DNA of 22,438 bases from a virus: positions 1 to 22,438 of the IMG/VR virus record IMGVR_UViG_3300048837_000944. One strand, written 5' to 3'. The notes below the pieces were generated by a model. It was not told where the DNA came from and did no database searches. It was given only the letters and a program-made list of their open reading frames with translations. How positions within the stretch are numbered: the first letter of the stretch is position 1; every line of letters begins with the position of its first letter. Below, in pieces: positions 12,601 through 18,966 of the stretch. The translations under genes were made by a program, and so were the position numbers.

Positions 12601-12840
12601 CTGTTGCAGCGCCGATGCGGCGTTGACCACCTGCATGATCGACGCGCCGACCGCGGCGATCCCGGCGGCGGCGACCGCGCCCTGGGAGAACTTCGAGAAC
12701 AGCCCGTCGATCTTGGCCAGGGACTGCTGGGATTTGTCCGCCGAGGTTTGCAGGGTGCGCAGCTGCGCGTTGGCCTGCGCCACCCCGCGGCCCATCCCGC
12801 GGGCGTCCGCGGAGATGACCACCTGCACGCTGCGGGCCAT
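9673..12840 (-). CDS. Tape measure protein
   Basis: A 1055-residue protein, the longest in the genome. The N-terminal 130 residues are helical (VQVVISADARGMGRGVAQAN), followed by long Ala-rich helices and hydrophobic stretches (about 235-345), and coiled-coil segments around 790-900 (QDRYERLYARLRQLEQDRAA). The C-terminus, ending PTVVIEKLEVNGAIDPEGTA plus a basic helix, is common in this family. At about 0.15 nm per residue it predicts a tail near 150-160 nm, long for a 22-kb genome. The start lies one base after the preceding stop. No cell-wall hydrolase domain is visible. Confidence 0.9.
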   Translation of the reverse strand: MARSVQVVISADARGMGRGVAQANAQLRTLQTSADKSQQSLAKIDGLFSKFSQGAVAAAGIAAVGASIMQVVNAASALQQAQGSVEAIFDVQAAEVIAGASAWQQYGLSQSQALQSSALLGNQLKQLGYTGDTLTRTTDQLLMTAADMAATFGGTTPKALEALQAGLRGSYARLDEFGINISETMVSAKAASEGLTTQQAALGLILAQSGEFAGQATRELDTFASRQQAATAAIQNAKENIGQGLLPVATQVAAALGGMGGALAALPPQFVSAAGSVGVAVAAFKTIQIASGAAAARLAAMEVALGAAGKPTRALGAGLASMGVDRLGAALGVATVGLIGMQAGISAVAESMRSAVPDAAEFTRQLKEASNALSDIGVELSKPWYAANPFQDLGRSADDLAASLDRSLFDTIREFGTEGGLAGLRGEEQAARQYFENMAAGIKEIQVSDPQLAAARTRELFDVLARNIGAAAAGDYLADLGLSIQTAASAAAGAAPSFDSLTEALKRVADAKSYMDSFFASQSAIEENAANQTAYREAVAATADQIDAGGRSLQGWTAAQIAAGRASRNADKNISGAANALIDQAKTARDAAVSLGMVTGSSKAVAGATRTARAQFITAARAAGIQKQEAVNLANALGLVPKDVKTVYKNSGAAQAKNDADAVRTAILSIPTYREIQIVVRRGDAVQGQLGPAFENRTSSSLSVDGQSSAQAYLSGMSTALRKWMAGDANVKKLFKIEADTAEKNRDKLKQITDDVVRHTQDRYERLYARLRQLEQDRAALAKRLAEAVTAFSIADQLSAARDAAEKITALQTEAAEATMQSWSHLDPIIAELQTTTDPVRLAELRNTYATLIAAGPRTVADTARRAELEAQIAQLRAQDDLSEQIAAQVNATAEFAGLLRTLKQQGLSPAGLAEIAQAGPQAGLELARQLAANAGLRDQWAMSFRLMKQYSAGIGQDIANATYKVDVRQARATLRAMWKHSADDMEDAINKKLRKAKFKAEVDVDLKTKKSKATAAEAPTVVIEKLEVNGAIDPEGTARAIRRILKEHAARAGR

Positions 12841-12841
12841 G

Positions 12842-13207
12842 TCAGAACCCCGCCCGGGCGATGATCAGATCCAGGTTGCGTTCGATCAGCGGGGCGACCC
12901 GGTCGGAAACCTCATCGCGTGCCAGGTACAGGAACGGCACCGGCCGGGGCCAGGTGACCGCCCCGAACATGGCGTACGGCCAGTAGGTGGGGGTGGACTG
13001 GCGCAGGATCGCCGCGTTGCGCCGGCGGGACTTCCGCGGCCCGGACGACAGTTTCCCGGTGGCGCCTTTCGGGGCGATGCGCTGCGCCGCGGCCAACGCC
13101 AACTGCCCGACCTCGTCGAACGCGTCGCGCAGATCCTGGGACTCCACCCCGATCCGGGTCATCGCCGCGATCGTGTCGTTGAGCCCGCGGATGGCGACCG
13201 CTGCCAT
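12842..13207 (-). CDS. HK97 gp10-like head-tail/tail completion protein
   Basis: A 121-residue protein: an N-terminal helix (IRGLNDTIAAMTRIGVESQD), AAQRIAPKGATGKLSSGPR and an arginine stretch, then PYAMFGAV and a C-terminal VAPLIERNLDLIIA helix. This order matches the HK97 gp10 family. AAAGGAG lies 8 bases before ATG 13207. The usual position of this gene is between the head-tail connector and the tail-tube gene; here it sits between the tail chaperone and the tape measure, so its role may be tail rather than neck assembly. Confidence 0.7.
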   Translation of the reverse strand: MAAVAIRGLNDTIAAMTRIGVESQDLRDAFDEVGQLALAAAQRIAPKGATGKLSSGPRKSRRRNAAILRQSTPTYWPYAMFGAVTWPRPVPFLYLARDEVSDRVAPLIERNLDLIIARAGF

Positions 13208-13221
13208 TTGCCCGACTCCTT

Positions 13222-13365
13222 TCAGGTGGTGGTGCGTTCGGTGAGGATGTCCAGGGCGGTGACGATCGTGGCCGACGGTTCGTCCCACCAGTCCCGCGGG
13301 GCGGTGCCGGTGGCCAGCGCTAACTCGATGACGAGTCGGGCGTGGGATCCGGCTGGGTAGGGTCC
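13222..13365 (-). CDS. Tail assembly chaperone, T part reached by -1 frameshift
   Basis: This frame has no start of its own but encodes a typical downstream chaperone tail, LALATGTAPRDWWDEPSATI, ending at 13222. It is one base back (-1) relative to the G frame, and both stay open over the overlap, so a ribosomal -1 shift would yield a fused G-T protein of about 133 residues. No perfect XXXYYYZ heptamer is present; the best near-matches are GGACCCT (13365-13359) and GGATCCC (13350-13344). The left bound given for this part is the earliest of these. The pattern is standard in siphophages. Confidence 0.75.
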   Translation of the reverse strand, partial: GPYPAGSHARLVIELALATGTAPRDWWDEPSATIVTALDILTERTTT

Positions 13366-13622
13366 GCCTCGGCCACCGCCTTGATGTCGATGCGCACCGC
13401 CAGGTCGGTGAACGCGTCGAAGGTCATGTCGGCGGGGATGCGGCCCAGCCGCCGGGATGCGTTGAACGCCACGAACGTGGTCCACAGGTTCCACGCCTCG
13501 GTTTTGTCCGGCCAGCCACGGGCGGACTGTTCGATCTCCCAGCGGGTGGCCTCCGACTGCTGAATCGACACGTCGAACGGTTCGCTGTCGACCAAGGTGA
13601 CCTCGAAGACGGGTAGTTGCAT
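13320..13622 (-). CDS. Tail assembly chaperone, G part
   Basis: A 100-residue protein (MQLPVFEVTLVDSEPFDVSI start), with the helical core RWEIEQSARGW and AWNLWTTFVAFNASRRLG typical of the upstream chaperone. The C-terminus (ADPTQPDPTPDSSSS) is low complexity, as usual just before the slip region. AAGGAAGGG precedes ATG 13622. It lies between tail tube and tape measure, where its role is to coat and fold the tape measure during tail assembly; most ribosomes should end here and a minority shift into the T frame. Confidence 0.85.
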   Translation of the reverse strand: MQLPVFEVTLVDSEPFDVSIQQSEATRWEIEQSARGWPDKTEAWNLWTTFVAFNASRRLGRIPADMTFDAFTDLAVRIDIKAVAEADPTQPDPTPDSSSS

Positions 13623-13645
13623 GATGGGTTTCCCTTCCTTTGGGT

Positions 13646-13691
13646 GGGAGGTGACCGCGGCGCGAAGGGAATCTCACTGCGGTCACCTCCC
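13646..13691 (-). terminator. Strong stem-loop after the major tail protein gene
   Basis: Perfect 13-base arms GGGAGGTGACCGC and GCGGTCACCTCCC with a 20-base loop, 31 bases after the tail-tube stop and 24 bases before the chaperone ATG. No U-run follows. It probably lowers read-through so that the tail-tube protein is made in excess over the chaperone and tape measure. Confidence 0.7.
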
Positions 13692-13721
13692 GGACTGTGT
13701 GTGCGGCTGGGCGTGGTTGGT

Positions 13722-14162
13722 TTACGGCAGTCCGCCGTCACCGAACCCGGTCGGGGGCACGATGGTGCGGATCGGGTAGGACCCGGTGATGGTGATCTGC
13801 TTGTTCACCGCCCCACCGACCTGGAGGGCTTTCACCTCACAGGTGCCGGTCCAGGCGGTGCCGGCGTCGTCGGTGAACTGCACATCGAACTCGACAACCT
13901 CGCCGCGGTGCGCCCACGAGAACGCTTGCAGGCTGGCCGCCGACGGTGCGTCGAAGTCGGCGATCAGGGTGAAGTCGAGGGTGTCGGACACCGTCGACGC
14001 CCCACCGACCTTGTCCCCGGACAGCACCTCCGTGGCTTCGGCGGTGTCCACGGATGGGTTGATCGACACTTCGGTGATCTGCCCGGAGAACGCCACGGAC
14101 GTGCCGCCGGGTGGGGCGGTGAACGACAGGATGCCGGACTTCACGCGGCTATCGGTACTCAT
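13722..14162 (-). CDS. Major tail (tube) protein
   Basis: A 146-residue beta-rich protein (LSFTAPPGGTSVAFSGQITE; VSDTLDFTLIADFDAPSAAS; a C-terminal Ig-like strand set GGAVNKQITITGSYPI). Position before the chaperone pair and size fit a siphophage tube subunit. AGAAGGAGG seven bases before ATG 14162 is the best ribosome-binding site in the window, and hairpins flank the gene, both in line with high expression. Confidence 0.85.
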   Translation of the reverse strand: MSTDSRVKSGILSFTAPPGGTSVAFSGQITEVSINPSVDTAEATEVLSGDKVGGASTVSDTLDFTLIADFDAPSAASLQAFSWAHRGEVVEFDVQFTDDAGTAWTGTCEVKALQVGGAVNKQITITGSYPIRTIVPPTGFGDGGLP

Positions 14163-14200
14163 CGGTTCCTCCTTCTGCCGTCAGCCGGCAATGGGATTGA

Positions 14201-14221
14201 CCGGCAGGACGGCCCTGCCGG
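14201..14221 (-). terminator. Stem-loop before the major tail protein gene
   Basis: CCGGCAGG (14201-14208) and CCTGCCGG (14214-14221) form an 8-bp stem with a 5-base loop, five bases after the tail-terminator stop. No U-run follows. It may be a weak terminator or a processing/stability element at the 5' side of the tail-tube message. Confidence 0.5.
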
Positions 14222-14225
14222 GGGT

Positions 14226-14582
14226 TCATAGGGCCACCGCCATCCGGTAGGTCAGCTGGTAGCCGGGGATTTTCGTGTCGGTGGCGGTGGTGTACTGCAC
14301 CGGGTCGGCGGCGTCGGGTGGGGCCATCCCGGACACGTCGAGGATCTCCTCGAGCATCGCGGACAGCTGCGCCAACGCGTCCAGGTTGTACGGGCCGGGG
14401 ACCAGCAGCATGACGGTGACCTCGGCCTGGGCGGCCTCACCGGCCAACGTCCCGAAGTCCAGTTTCGGGGGGTTGACCAGCACACACGGCAACACGATTT
14501 GGCGGGGGTCGGCCACCGCGCGCAGACCGGTTTGCGTGGCGATGGTGTCGGCGATGTGTTCCACCGCGGTGGCGATGCTCAT
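14226..14582 (-). CDS. Tail terminator-like protein
   Basis: A 118-residue protein with helix-strand pattern (IATAVEHIADTIATQTGLRA; VLPCVLVNPPKLDFGT; AEVTVMLLVPG; LDALAQLSAMLEEILD), matching the alpha/beta fold of siphophage tail terminator or neck proteins placed just before the tail tube. ATG 14582 overlaps the connector stop (ATGA). The family match is by position and fold pattern, not by a fixed motif. Confidence 0.65.
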   Translation of the reverse strand: MSIATAVEHIADTIATQTGLRAVADPRQIVLPCVLVNPPKLDFGTLAGEAAQAEVTVMLLVPGPYNLDALAQLSAMLEEILDVSGMAPPDAADPVQYTTATDTKIPGYQLTYRMAVAL

Positions 14583-14980
14583 GTGGCCACCGGCCGGAAC
14601 GCCCGGTTGATTTCCAGCAGCGTTTCGATCTCACGGCTCATCACCGGCGGCAGGCCCACATCCGGGTCGTACTGTTCGGCCCCGCCGGTGCCCAACCCGG
14701 AGTACATGCGTTGGGCCAGGGACACCAGCCCCAAGGTGATGCGCGGATCCCACCCGGTGACGGTCAACCCGTCGTGGGAGTCGAACGCCGGGGCGAACGT
14801 GGCGGGGTCGAAGTCGCCGTCGAGGGTGGGCACGGGCAGGTCGGGGCGCCACTGCCCCACCGCCCGGTTCAGACCCTGGCAGATCAACGTCAACCGGCCG
14901 GCGTCGGCGGTGCTGTGCGGCGCAAGCCCGGTCGCCCGTGTCACATCGGCCGGCTGGATCCAGCCTGTCAGAGTGGCCAC
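14579..14980 (-). CDS. Head-tail connector (adaptor) protein
   Basis: A 133-residue protein after the capsid gene. The N-terminal WIQPADVTRATGL and LTLICQGLNRAVGQWRPDL resemble gp6/gp15-like adaptors, which are helical and bind the portal ring. The C-terminus is helical (SREIETLLEINRAFRP). Start is GTG at 14980, with GGGAAAGGAG about 8-10 bases upstream. A separate stopper gene is not seen between this and the terminator. Confidence 0.7.
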   Translation of the reverse strand: MATLTGWIQPADVTRATGLAPHSTADAGRLTLICQGLNRAVGQWRPDLPVPTLDGDFDPATFAPAFDSHDGLTVTGWDPRITLGLVSLAQRMYSGLGTGGAEQYDPDVGLPPVMSREIETLLEINRAFRPVAT

Positions 14981-15022
14981 CTGGGGTTTCTCCTTTCCCG
15001 CGTTCCGGTTCCGGTGGTGGAG

Positions 15023-15067
15023 CTGGTGGGCACGGACCGGGGTTGGCTACCCAGCCGCGCCCACCAG
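15023..15067 (-). terminator. Stem-loop after the major capsid gene
   Basis: On the minus strand CTGGTGGGCGCGG pairs with CCGTGCCCACCAG, 13 bp with one G-U pair and a 19-base loop, three bases after the capsid stop. It mirrors the hairpin after the tail-tube gene and should reduce expression of the connector relative to capsid. Confidence 0.65.
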
Positions 15068-15070
15068 GTT

Positions 15071-16258
15071 TCACGCCGCCGGGGTGACTTCCAGTTCCAC
15101 GATCGCGTCGGGCTGGGTCACGACCGTCTTCGCGCGGGCCTCCGCCAGGATCACGAACTGGTTCTTCAGGAAGTAGTCGGCGTGGCTGTCGGTGATGAAC
15201 ACCTCCGTGCCAACCCGCTCGAGCATGGTGGCGCCGAGCTGGAAGTTCCCGACCAGCGGGGCGGTCAGCCCGGGCACAGGCACCACCTGCAAACCGAACA
15301 CCGGAGCCCCCAGCACCGCCCCGGCCGAGCCGAGCTGCATCAGGTAGATGTCGAACCAGGCAGCGTCGGCCGGTGGGACCAGGATCGCGTTGGCGGTGAA
15401 CCCGGCCTCCTGCACCTTGGCCACACCCACCCTGGCCACCTCGATCAGCGGCTGGCCTGCCTCACCGGTGACGGTCTGGTAGGTGCCGGCGGCCAGCGCC
15501 GCGGCGGCGTTGGCCTCGAGCTTGTGCAGCAGCCCCAGACGAAGCTGGGTGTCGATCCAGGACCTGGCCGCTGGGGCGTCTTGGAGCAGCTGCCGGGTGG
15601 CGACGACATGACCGGCGATCGTTTCGAGGGTGACCGGGGTCGAGTCGGCGACCAGGGTCACTTCCGGCTTGTCGCCCTTCTCGGGCACGGCCGCGAACCC
15701 GGATGCGCCGGTCGGGCTGCCGTAGGTGACCAGGTCGACACTGTTCGTGGACACCGGCAGCCGGCCGATCACATCAAGGATCGGGGTTTGCGCTGCACCT
15801 TGGGGCAGCACATACTTCGCCGATTCGGGGATCAGCACACTGCCAGGGGTGGCGCCGGTTTCCAGCACAGCCCGGGTGAGCATCATCGGGGACACGTCGA
15901 TGGTGGCTTTGCGGCTGCGCCCGGACCCGTCCCAGTCGGCGTAGGCGTCGGAGTCCACGAACGACCCGAGGGTGCGGGTGTGCAGGCCTGCCGGGTCGTC
16001 GCCGTGGCCGGGCTGGTTGCGGCGGCCGCCGAGGACACTGGACAGGTCATGGGCGGCGTTGCGCCGCTCCAAAGCACCCTTGATCAGGTCCAGTTGGGAG
16101 TCGATCGCGACCATCCGGGTTTTCGCGCCTTCGAGGGCTTCCCGTTCGGTGTCGGACAGGTCCCGGGATTCGGTTTCGGCGGCGGTCAGGGTGGTGTCGA
16201 TCAGGGAGGACAGCCCGTGGCGTTCCTCGAGGTACTTGTCGATGAGCTGCTGCGACAT
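15071..16258 (-). CDS. Major capsid protein (HK97 fold)
   Basis: A 395-residue protein. Residues 1-70 form a charged coiled coil (MSQQLIDKYLEERHGLSSLI), the scaffolding delta-domain type removed by the prohead protease; the linker with GGRRNQPGHGDD follows. The shell part contains the family's N-arm and E-loop region (about 105-190) and P and A domains (VTLETIAGHVVATRQLLQDA; DNA-free beta-rich end NQFVILAEARAKTVVTQP). ATG 16258 has AAAGGGGCGG upstream; the frame extends to 16432 but that part is not family-like. The gene is unusual in being separated from the protease by a fibre/lysis cassette. Confidence 0.9.
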   Translation of the reverse strand: MSQQLIDKYLEERHGLSSLIDTTLTAAETESRDLSDTEREALEGAKTRMVAIDSQLDLIKGALERRNAAHDLSSVLGGRRNQPGHGDDPAGLHTRTLGSFVDSDAYADWDGSGRSRKATIDVSPMMLTRAVLETGATPGSVLIPESAKYVLPQGAAQTPILDVIGRLPVSTNSVDLVTYGSPTGASGFAAVPEKGDKPEVTLVADSTPVTLETIAGHVVATRQLLQDAPAARSWIDTQLRLGLLHKLEANAAAALAAGTYQTVTGEAGQPLIEVARVGVAKVQEAGFTANAILVPPADAAWFDIYLMQLGSAGAVLGAPVFGLQVVPVPGLTAPLVGNFQLGATMLERVGTEVFITDSHADYFLKNQFVILAEARAKTVVTQPDAIVELEVTPAA

Positions 16259-16497
16259 GATGTCGGCCCGCCCCTTTCTGCGCCAGGTGTGGGGTTTCGG
16301 CGCGTCGGCTTTGTCTGTGGGGTGTGACGCGGCGACCCGTCCGGCGTAGATGCAGCCTGCCCCTGACCGGCGGCTGAACCCCGAGGGGTTCTGTGGGGGC
16401 GGACGCTTCAGGTTTCGATGCGCCCCCACCATCTAGGTGAGCGGTTGTTGCCTCGCCGCGGACTATAACGCGCACCTGCGTCAGCGGCGCGGATTGG
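16259..16497. promoter_or_regulatory. Gap upstream of the capsid gene with hairpins and candidate promoter
   Basis: In these 239 bases no gene is seen. On the minus strand, in reading order, come TATAGT (16467-16462, a good actinobacterial -10 in CGTTATAGT, with no clear -35), a 9-bp stem GTGGGGGCG/CGCCCCCAC (16393-16401 and 16421-16429), and AACCCC-GA-GGGGTT (16377-16390). They may end the lysis transcript and start a separate, structured capsid message. Confidence 0.45.
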
Positions 16498-17028
16498 TCA
16501 GCGGCGGTGTTTCGGTTTCAGCCACGCCTTCGACGGGGGCCAGGGCCGGCGCGGGTCGGTCATCTGCGAGTAGCGGGTGGCCGCACCTATCCAGCCGTTG
16601 TGCAGGCTGAAGTGCAGGTGCAGCCCGGTGGTGTTCCCGGACGTGCCGACGTTGCCGATCCACTGGCCGGCTTTGACCTTCTGGCCCTTCTTGACCTTCA
16701 CCGAGCCGCGGCGCAGGTGCTGGTAGAACGCCGAACGTTTCTTACCGGTTTTGGTTGTCCAACCCAGAATGATCCAGTTCGAGGCCATGCCGGGATACCG
16801 GCGGGGCGGATTGTCCTGTTCGCCGTCGTGGCAGTCGAGCACGGTGGCGTTACGCACCGCGTACAGCCGGGCGCGGCGCCACGGCACCGGCACCATGTCC
16901 ATCGCCCAATGCGGTTTGCCGGTGCTGTAGTACTCGGCGCAGGACACGATGAACGGGCCTTTGACCGGGGCGTGGGCGCTGGGACGCCACTTGCGTTTCC
17001 GGTTGGGCCACAGCCCTTTGCGCAGCAT
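16498..17028 (-). CDS. Endolysin, M23-family peptidase
   Basis: A 176-residue protein with the complete zinc site of lysostaphin-like endopeptidases: H40-x3-D44 (HWAMD), H104 (YQHL), and H137-L-H139 (GLHLHF), with GNVGTSGNT before it. It should cut peptide bonds in peptidoglycan cross-bridges or stems at lysis. There is no signal peptide, so export through a holin is likely; three membrane-protein genes lie directly upstream. The N-terminus is basic (KGLWPNRKRKWR) and no cell-wall-binding domain is visible. ATG at 17028 forms TGATG with the holin stop, with AAGGAG upstream. Mycolic-acid hosts usually need a second lysin (LysB), which is absent. Confidence 0.88.
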   Translation of the reverse strand: MLRKGLWPNRKRKWRPSAHAPVKGPFIVSCAEYYSTGKPHWAMDMVPVPWRRARLYAVRNATVLDCHDGEQDNPPRRYPGMASNWIILGWTTKTGKKRSAFYQHLRRGSVKVKKGQKVKAGQWIGNVGTSGNTTGLHLHFSLHNGWIGAATRYSQMTDPRRPWPPSKAWLKPKHRR

Positions 17029-17273
17029 CACAACTCCTTGCCGGTGTAGGCGACCAGGGTGGTGCCGTCCGCGCTGAGCGGGTCATCGACCGGGGTGACC
17101 TTCCCGCGGGTCCACACCACCAGCACGGCGGTGCCCCCGCCGGCGATCACCGCGGACCAGGCTGCGGTCTGCTCGGCGGTCAAGGCCAGCAGGCCTTGCA
17201 ACACCACCGCGGTGAGCAGCAGCTGCAAGAACCCGACAATCACGGCGCGGATCAGTAACGGTTCACGGTTCAT
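17028..17273 (-). CDS. Holin candidate
   Basis: An 81-residue protein with two membrane helices (about 8-30 and 36-53) and a soluble C-terminus beginning TRGKVTPVDDP, a sequence pattern common to actinophage holins as I know them. It lies immediately before the endolysin. It would open the membrane to release the signal-less endolysin. ATG 17273 overlaps the previous gene by 11 bases. Confidence 0.75.
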   Translation of the reverse strand: MNREPLLIRAVIVGFLQLLLTAVVLQGLLALTAEQTAAWSAVIAGGGTAVLVVWTRGKVTPVDDPLSADGTTLVAYTGKEL

Positions 17274-17469
17274 CGGTGGTGTCCTCCTCCTGGTCGTCGG
17301 GTTGACGTTGGCGTTTGCGGCGGCGTTTGCGCCCGCCGGTGTCGAAACGGGTGAAACCTTTGGGGAAGTAGTAGGACGTGAACCGGGTGATGAGCATGGC
17401 CAGGGCCGCGGCCAGCACCACCAGTGCTTGCGCCGCGGCCGGGTCCAGGTCGGCCAGCAGCACCGTCAC
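17263..17469 (-). CDS. Single-pass membrane protein with charged tail (lysis cassette)
   Basis: A 68-residue protein: one hydrophobic helix (about 11-30, AAAQALVVLAAALAMLITRF), then a basic patch (GGRKRRRKRQRQ) and an acidic end (DDQEEDTTDEP). Start is GTG 17469 overlapping the previous stop (GTGA). It may be a holin partner, antiholin or spanin-like factor; the location among lysis genes is the only functional hint. Confidence 0.65.
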   Translation of the reverse strand: MTVLLADLDPAAAQALVVLAAALAMLITRFTSYYFPKGFTRFDTGGRKRRRKRQRQPDDQEEDTTDEP

Positions 17470-17855
17470 GGGGTGTCCTCATTGGCGGCTTCCAGCACGT
17501 ACGAGCCGGCGATCAGCACCGCCAGTGACAGCGGCAACGCGCCTTGCCAGGCACTGTCGTAGGCCAGGGCGACCTCGACGGCTCGCCCTGCCCACACCCC
17601 CACCGCCAAGATCAGCGCGACTTGGTAGGTGCGTTGGGATACCGCCACCCACGACCACAGCATCAGCAGTGTGCTGGTCGTCGCCAGGGCGAAGATCGCG
17701 CCGATGCTGCCGTCTGGGGTGTACAGCAGCGGTTCGCGCCCGGTCAGCGACAGGAACTGGTTGAGCGCCAGCAGGCTGGTCGCCATGATCGTGCCGATCG
17801 CGACCGGTTTCACCGGCCGGTACAGCCATTTGCGGGGAAGGTCACCTCTGGTCAT
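17466..17855 (-). CDS. Four-helix membrane protein (lysis cassette)
   Basis: A 129-residue protein with four likely membrane helices (about 17-37, 50-71, 77-97 and 105-121) and a short basic N-terminus (MTRGDLPRKWLYRPVK). ATG 17855 forms TGATG with the fibre gene stop. Related membrane proteins often sit before holin genes in actinophages, and their role is not settled. It could be a second holin or a regulator of lysis timing. Confidence 0.65.
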   Translation of the reverse strand: MTRGDLPRKWLYRPVKPVAIGTIMATSLLALNQFLSLTGREPLLYTPDGSIGAIFALATTSTLLMLWSWVAVSQRTYQVALILAVGVWAGRAVEVALAYDSAWQGALPLSLAVLIAGSYVLEAANEDTP

Positions 17856-18406
17856 CACGCCACCCGGCACACCCAGTGGATCGTCAGGGTGCGACTGCCG
17901 GATGCACTTGTCGGGGCGGTGACATCGTAGGCGCGCATCTCCAGGGAGCTCGTTGTAGCGTTCCGGATCGTGATCATGTAGGCCTTGCCGGTGTGTGCCT
18001 CCTGCGCTGAGGCCACGGCTACCACAAGCCCGGAGACCAGACGCCCGGCAGGGATCGTGACAGTGGGCACATCGGAGTAGCCCGCGTTGAAGCTGAGGGT
18101 GACCGTGGTCCTGCCTGCTACTGCCCTCGCCGCTAGCGCGTCGACGTACTGTTTCGTGGCCGGGTGCATCGCGGCGTTGGGGTCGGCTGCCAGCACGAGC
18201 GGCCCGGTGAGGGTGCCGCCGGCTTTCGGCAGGTACAGCGCCGGGTTTTGCGGGTCGCCGAGCAGGGAGATGATGTCGGCGTCGGCGACGGCCATGTCGT
18301 CGTAGATGGTGTCGATCGCGGATTTGGCGTCGGTGGGGGTGATGTAGGCGGTGCTGTTCTCCCCGGCGGCCGGGTTGTAGAACGCTTTCGCGTCGTTGCG
18401 GCTCAC
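17855..18406 (-). CDS. Tail-fibre-like protein
   Basis: A 183-residue protein. Residues 59-90 carry the fibre repeat seen in many phage tail fibres, LPKAGGTLTGPLVLAADPNA followed by HPATKQYVDAL, which forms a collar or trimer stem. The C-terminal 85 residues are beta-rich and could be the receptor-binding head. GTG 18406 overlaps the protease stop (GTGA), with AGGAG 8 bases before. It stands far from the other tail genes, together with lysis genes, inside the head module. Confidence 0.75.
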   Translation of the reverse strand: MSRNDAKAFYNPAAGENSTAYITPTDAKSAIDTIYDDMAVADADIISLLGDPQNPALYLPKAGGTLTGPLVLAADPNAAMHPATKQYVDALAARAVAGRTTVTLSFNAGYSDVPTVTIPAGRLVSGLVVAVASAQEAHTGKAYMITIRNATTSSLEMRAYDVTAPTSASGSRTLTIHWVCRVA

Positions 18407-18966
18407 GACGACCGCTCCTGGTGGGCGGTGAACCAGCGCCGCCACTGGTCGACGTGCGGGGTGGACGGTTGGACCCCGGCGGTGCGCACATGCAGGATCT
18501 GCGCGGCGGCGAACGTCGGGATGGGGGTAATCGACGTTTCGAACAGTCGCCCTTCGCGGCGTTTCACCCGCGGCGGGGCGGTTTCGGATCCGGGGTCCCA
18601 ATCCGAACGGATCGGGACGAACCCCACCGACAGCCCCGTGGCGAGCCCGTCGCGGACCATGCCGCGGGCCTCGTCGGCTTCGGTGCTGCTGGCGAACTCC
18701 CACTGACCGATCAGCGCCTCGGGGGTGTCTTCCCAGCTGATGCTGCGCCCAATCGGCCACCGGTCGTGGGCGTGGATCGCGTACAGCGGCAGACCGCGGG
18801 CGGCTTCCTTGATGGATTTCGCGAAGCATCCGGGGGTGAACTGTTCCAGGTACTGCCCGGCGATCGGGGCGTCGACACCGTAGGGCACGGCCACCCCGCG
18901 CATCGTCCGGTCACCGGTCAGATCCGCCTCACGCAGCTCGAACACCCGCGTCTCGGTTGTGTGCAT
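18403..18966 (-). CDS. Prohead maturation protease (HK97 S78 family)
   Basis: A 187-residue protein. It starts with the family's RVFELREADLTGDRTMRGVA strand pair, then YLEQFTPGCFAKSI, the catalytic His region IHAHDRWPIGRS (H65/H67), and the Ser motif TGLSVGF (S113). It cleaves the capsid delta domain during maturation. Two start codons lie in tandem; ATG 18966 was chosen because it forms TGATG with the portal stop and leaves six bases after AAAGGAGG. Confidence 0.88.
   Translation of the reverse strand: MHTTETRVFELREADLTGDRTMRGVAVPYGVDAPIAGQYLEQFTPGCFAKSIKEAARGLPLYAIHAHDRWPIGRSISWEDTPEALIGQWEFASSTEADEARGMVRDGLATGLSVGFVPIRSDWDPGSETAPPRVKRREGRLFETSITPIPTFAAAQILHVRTAGVQPSTPHVDQWRRWFTAHQERSS

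Noticed and set aside
9694-12864. A 1056-codon open frame on the plus strand opposite the tape measure gene
   Set aside because: It is an antisense shadow caused by GC-rich codon structure: Gly/Arg/Val-heavy, no domain, no ribosome-binding site, and the tape measure on the other strand is certain.
15036-15054. A separate small hairpin in the loop after the capsid gene
   Set aside because: It pairs only on the plus strand through G-T pairs; on the transcribed strand these become A-C mismatches.
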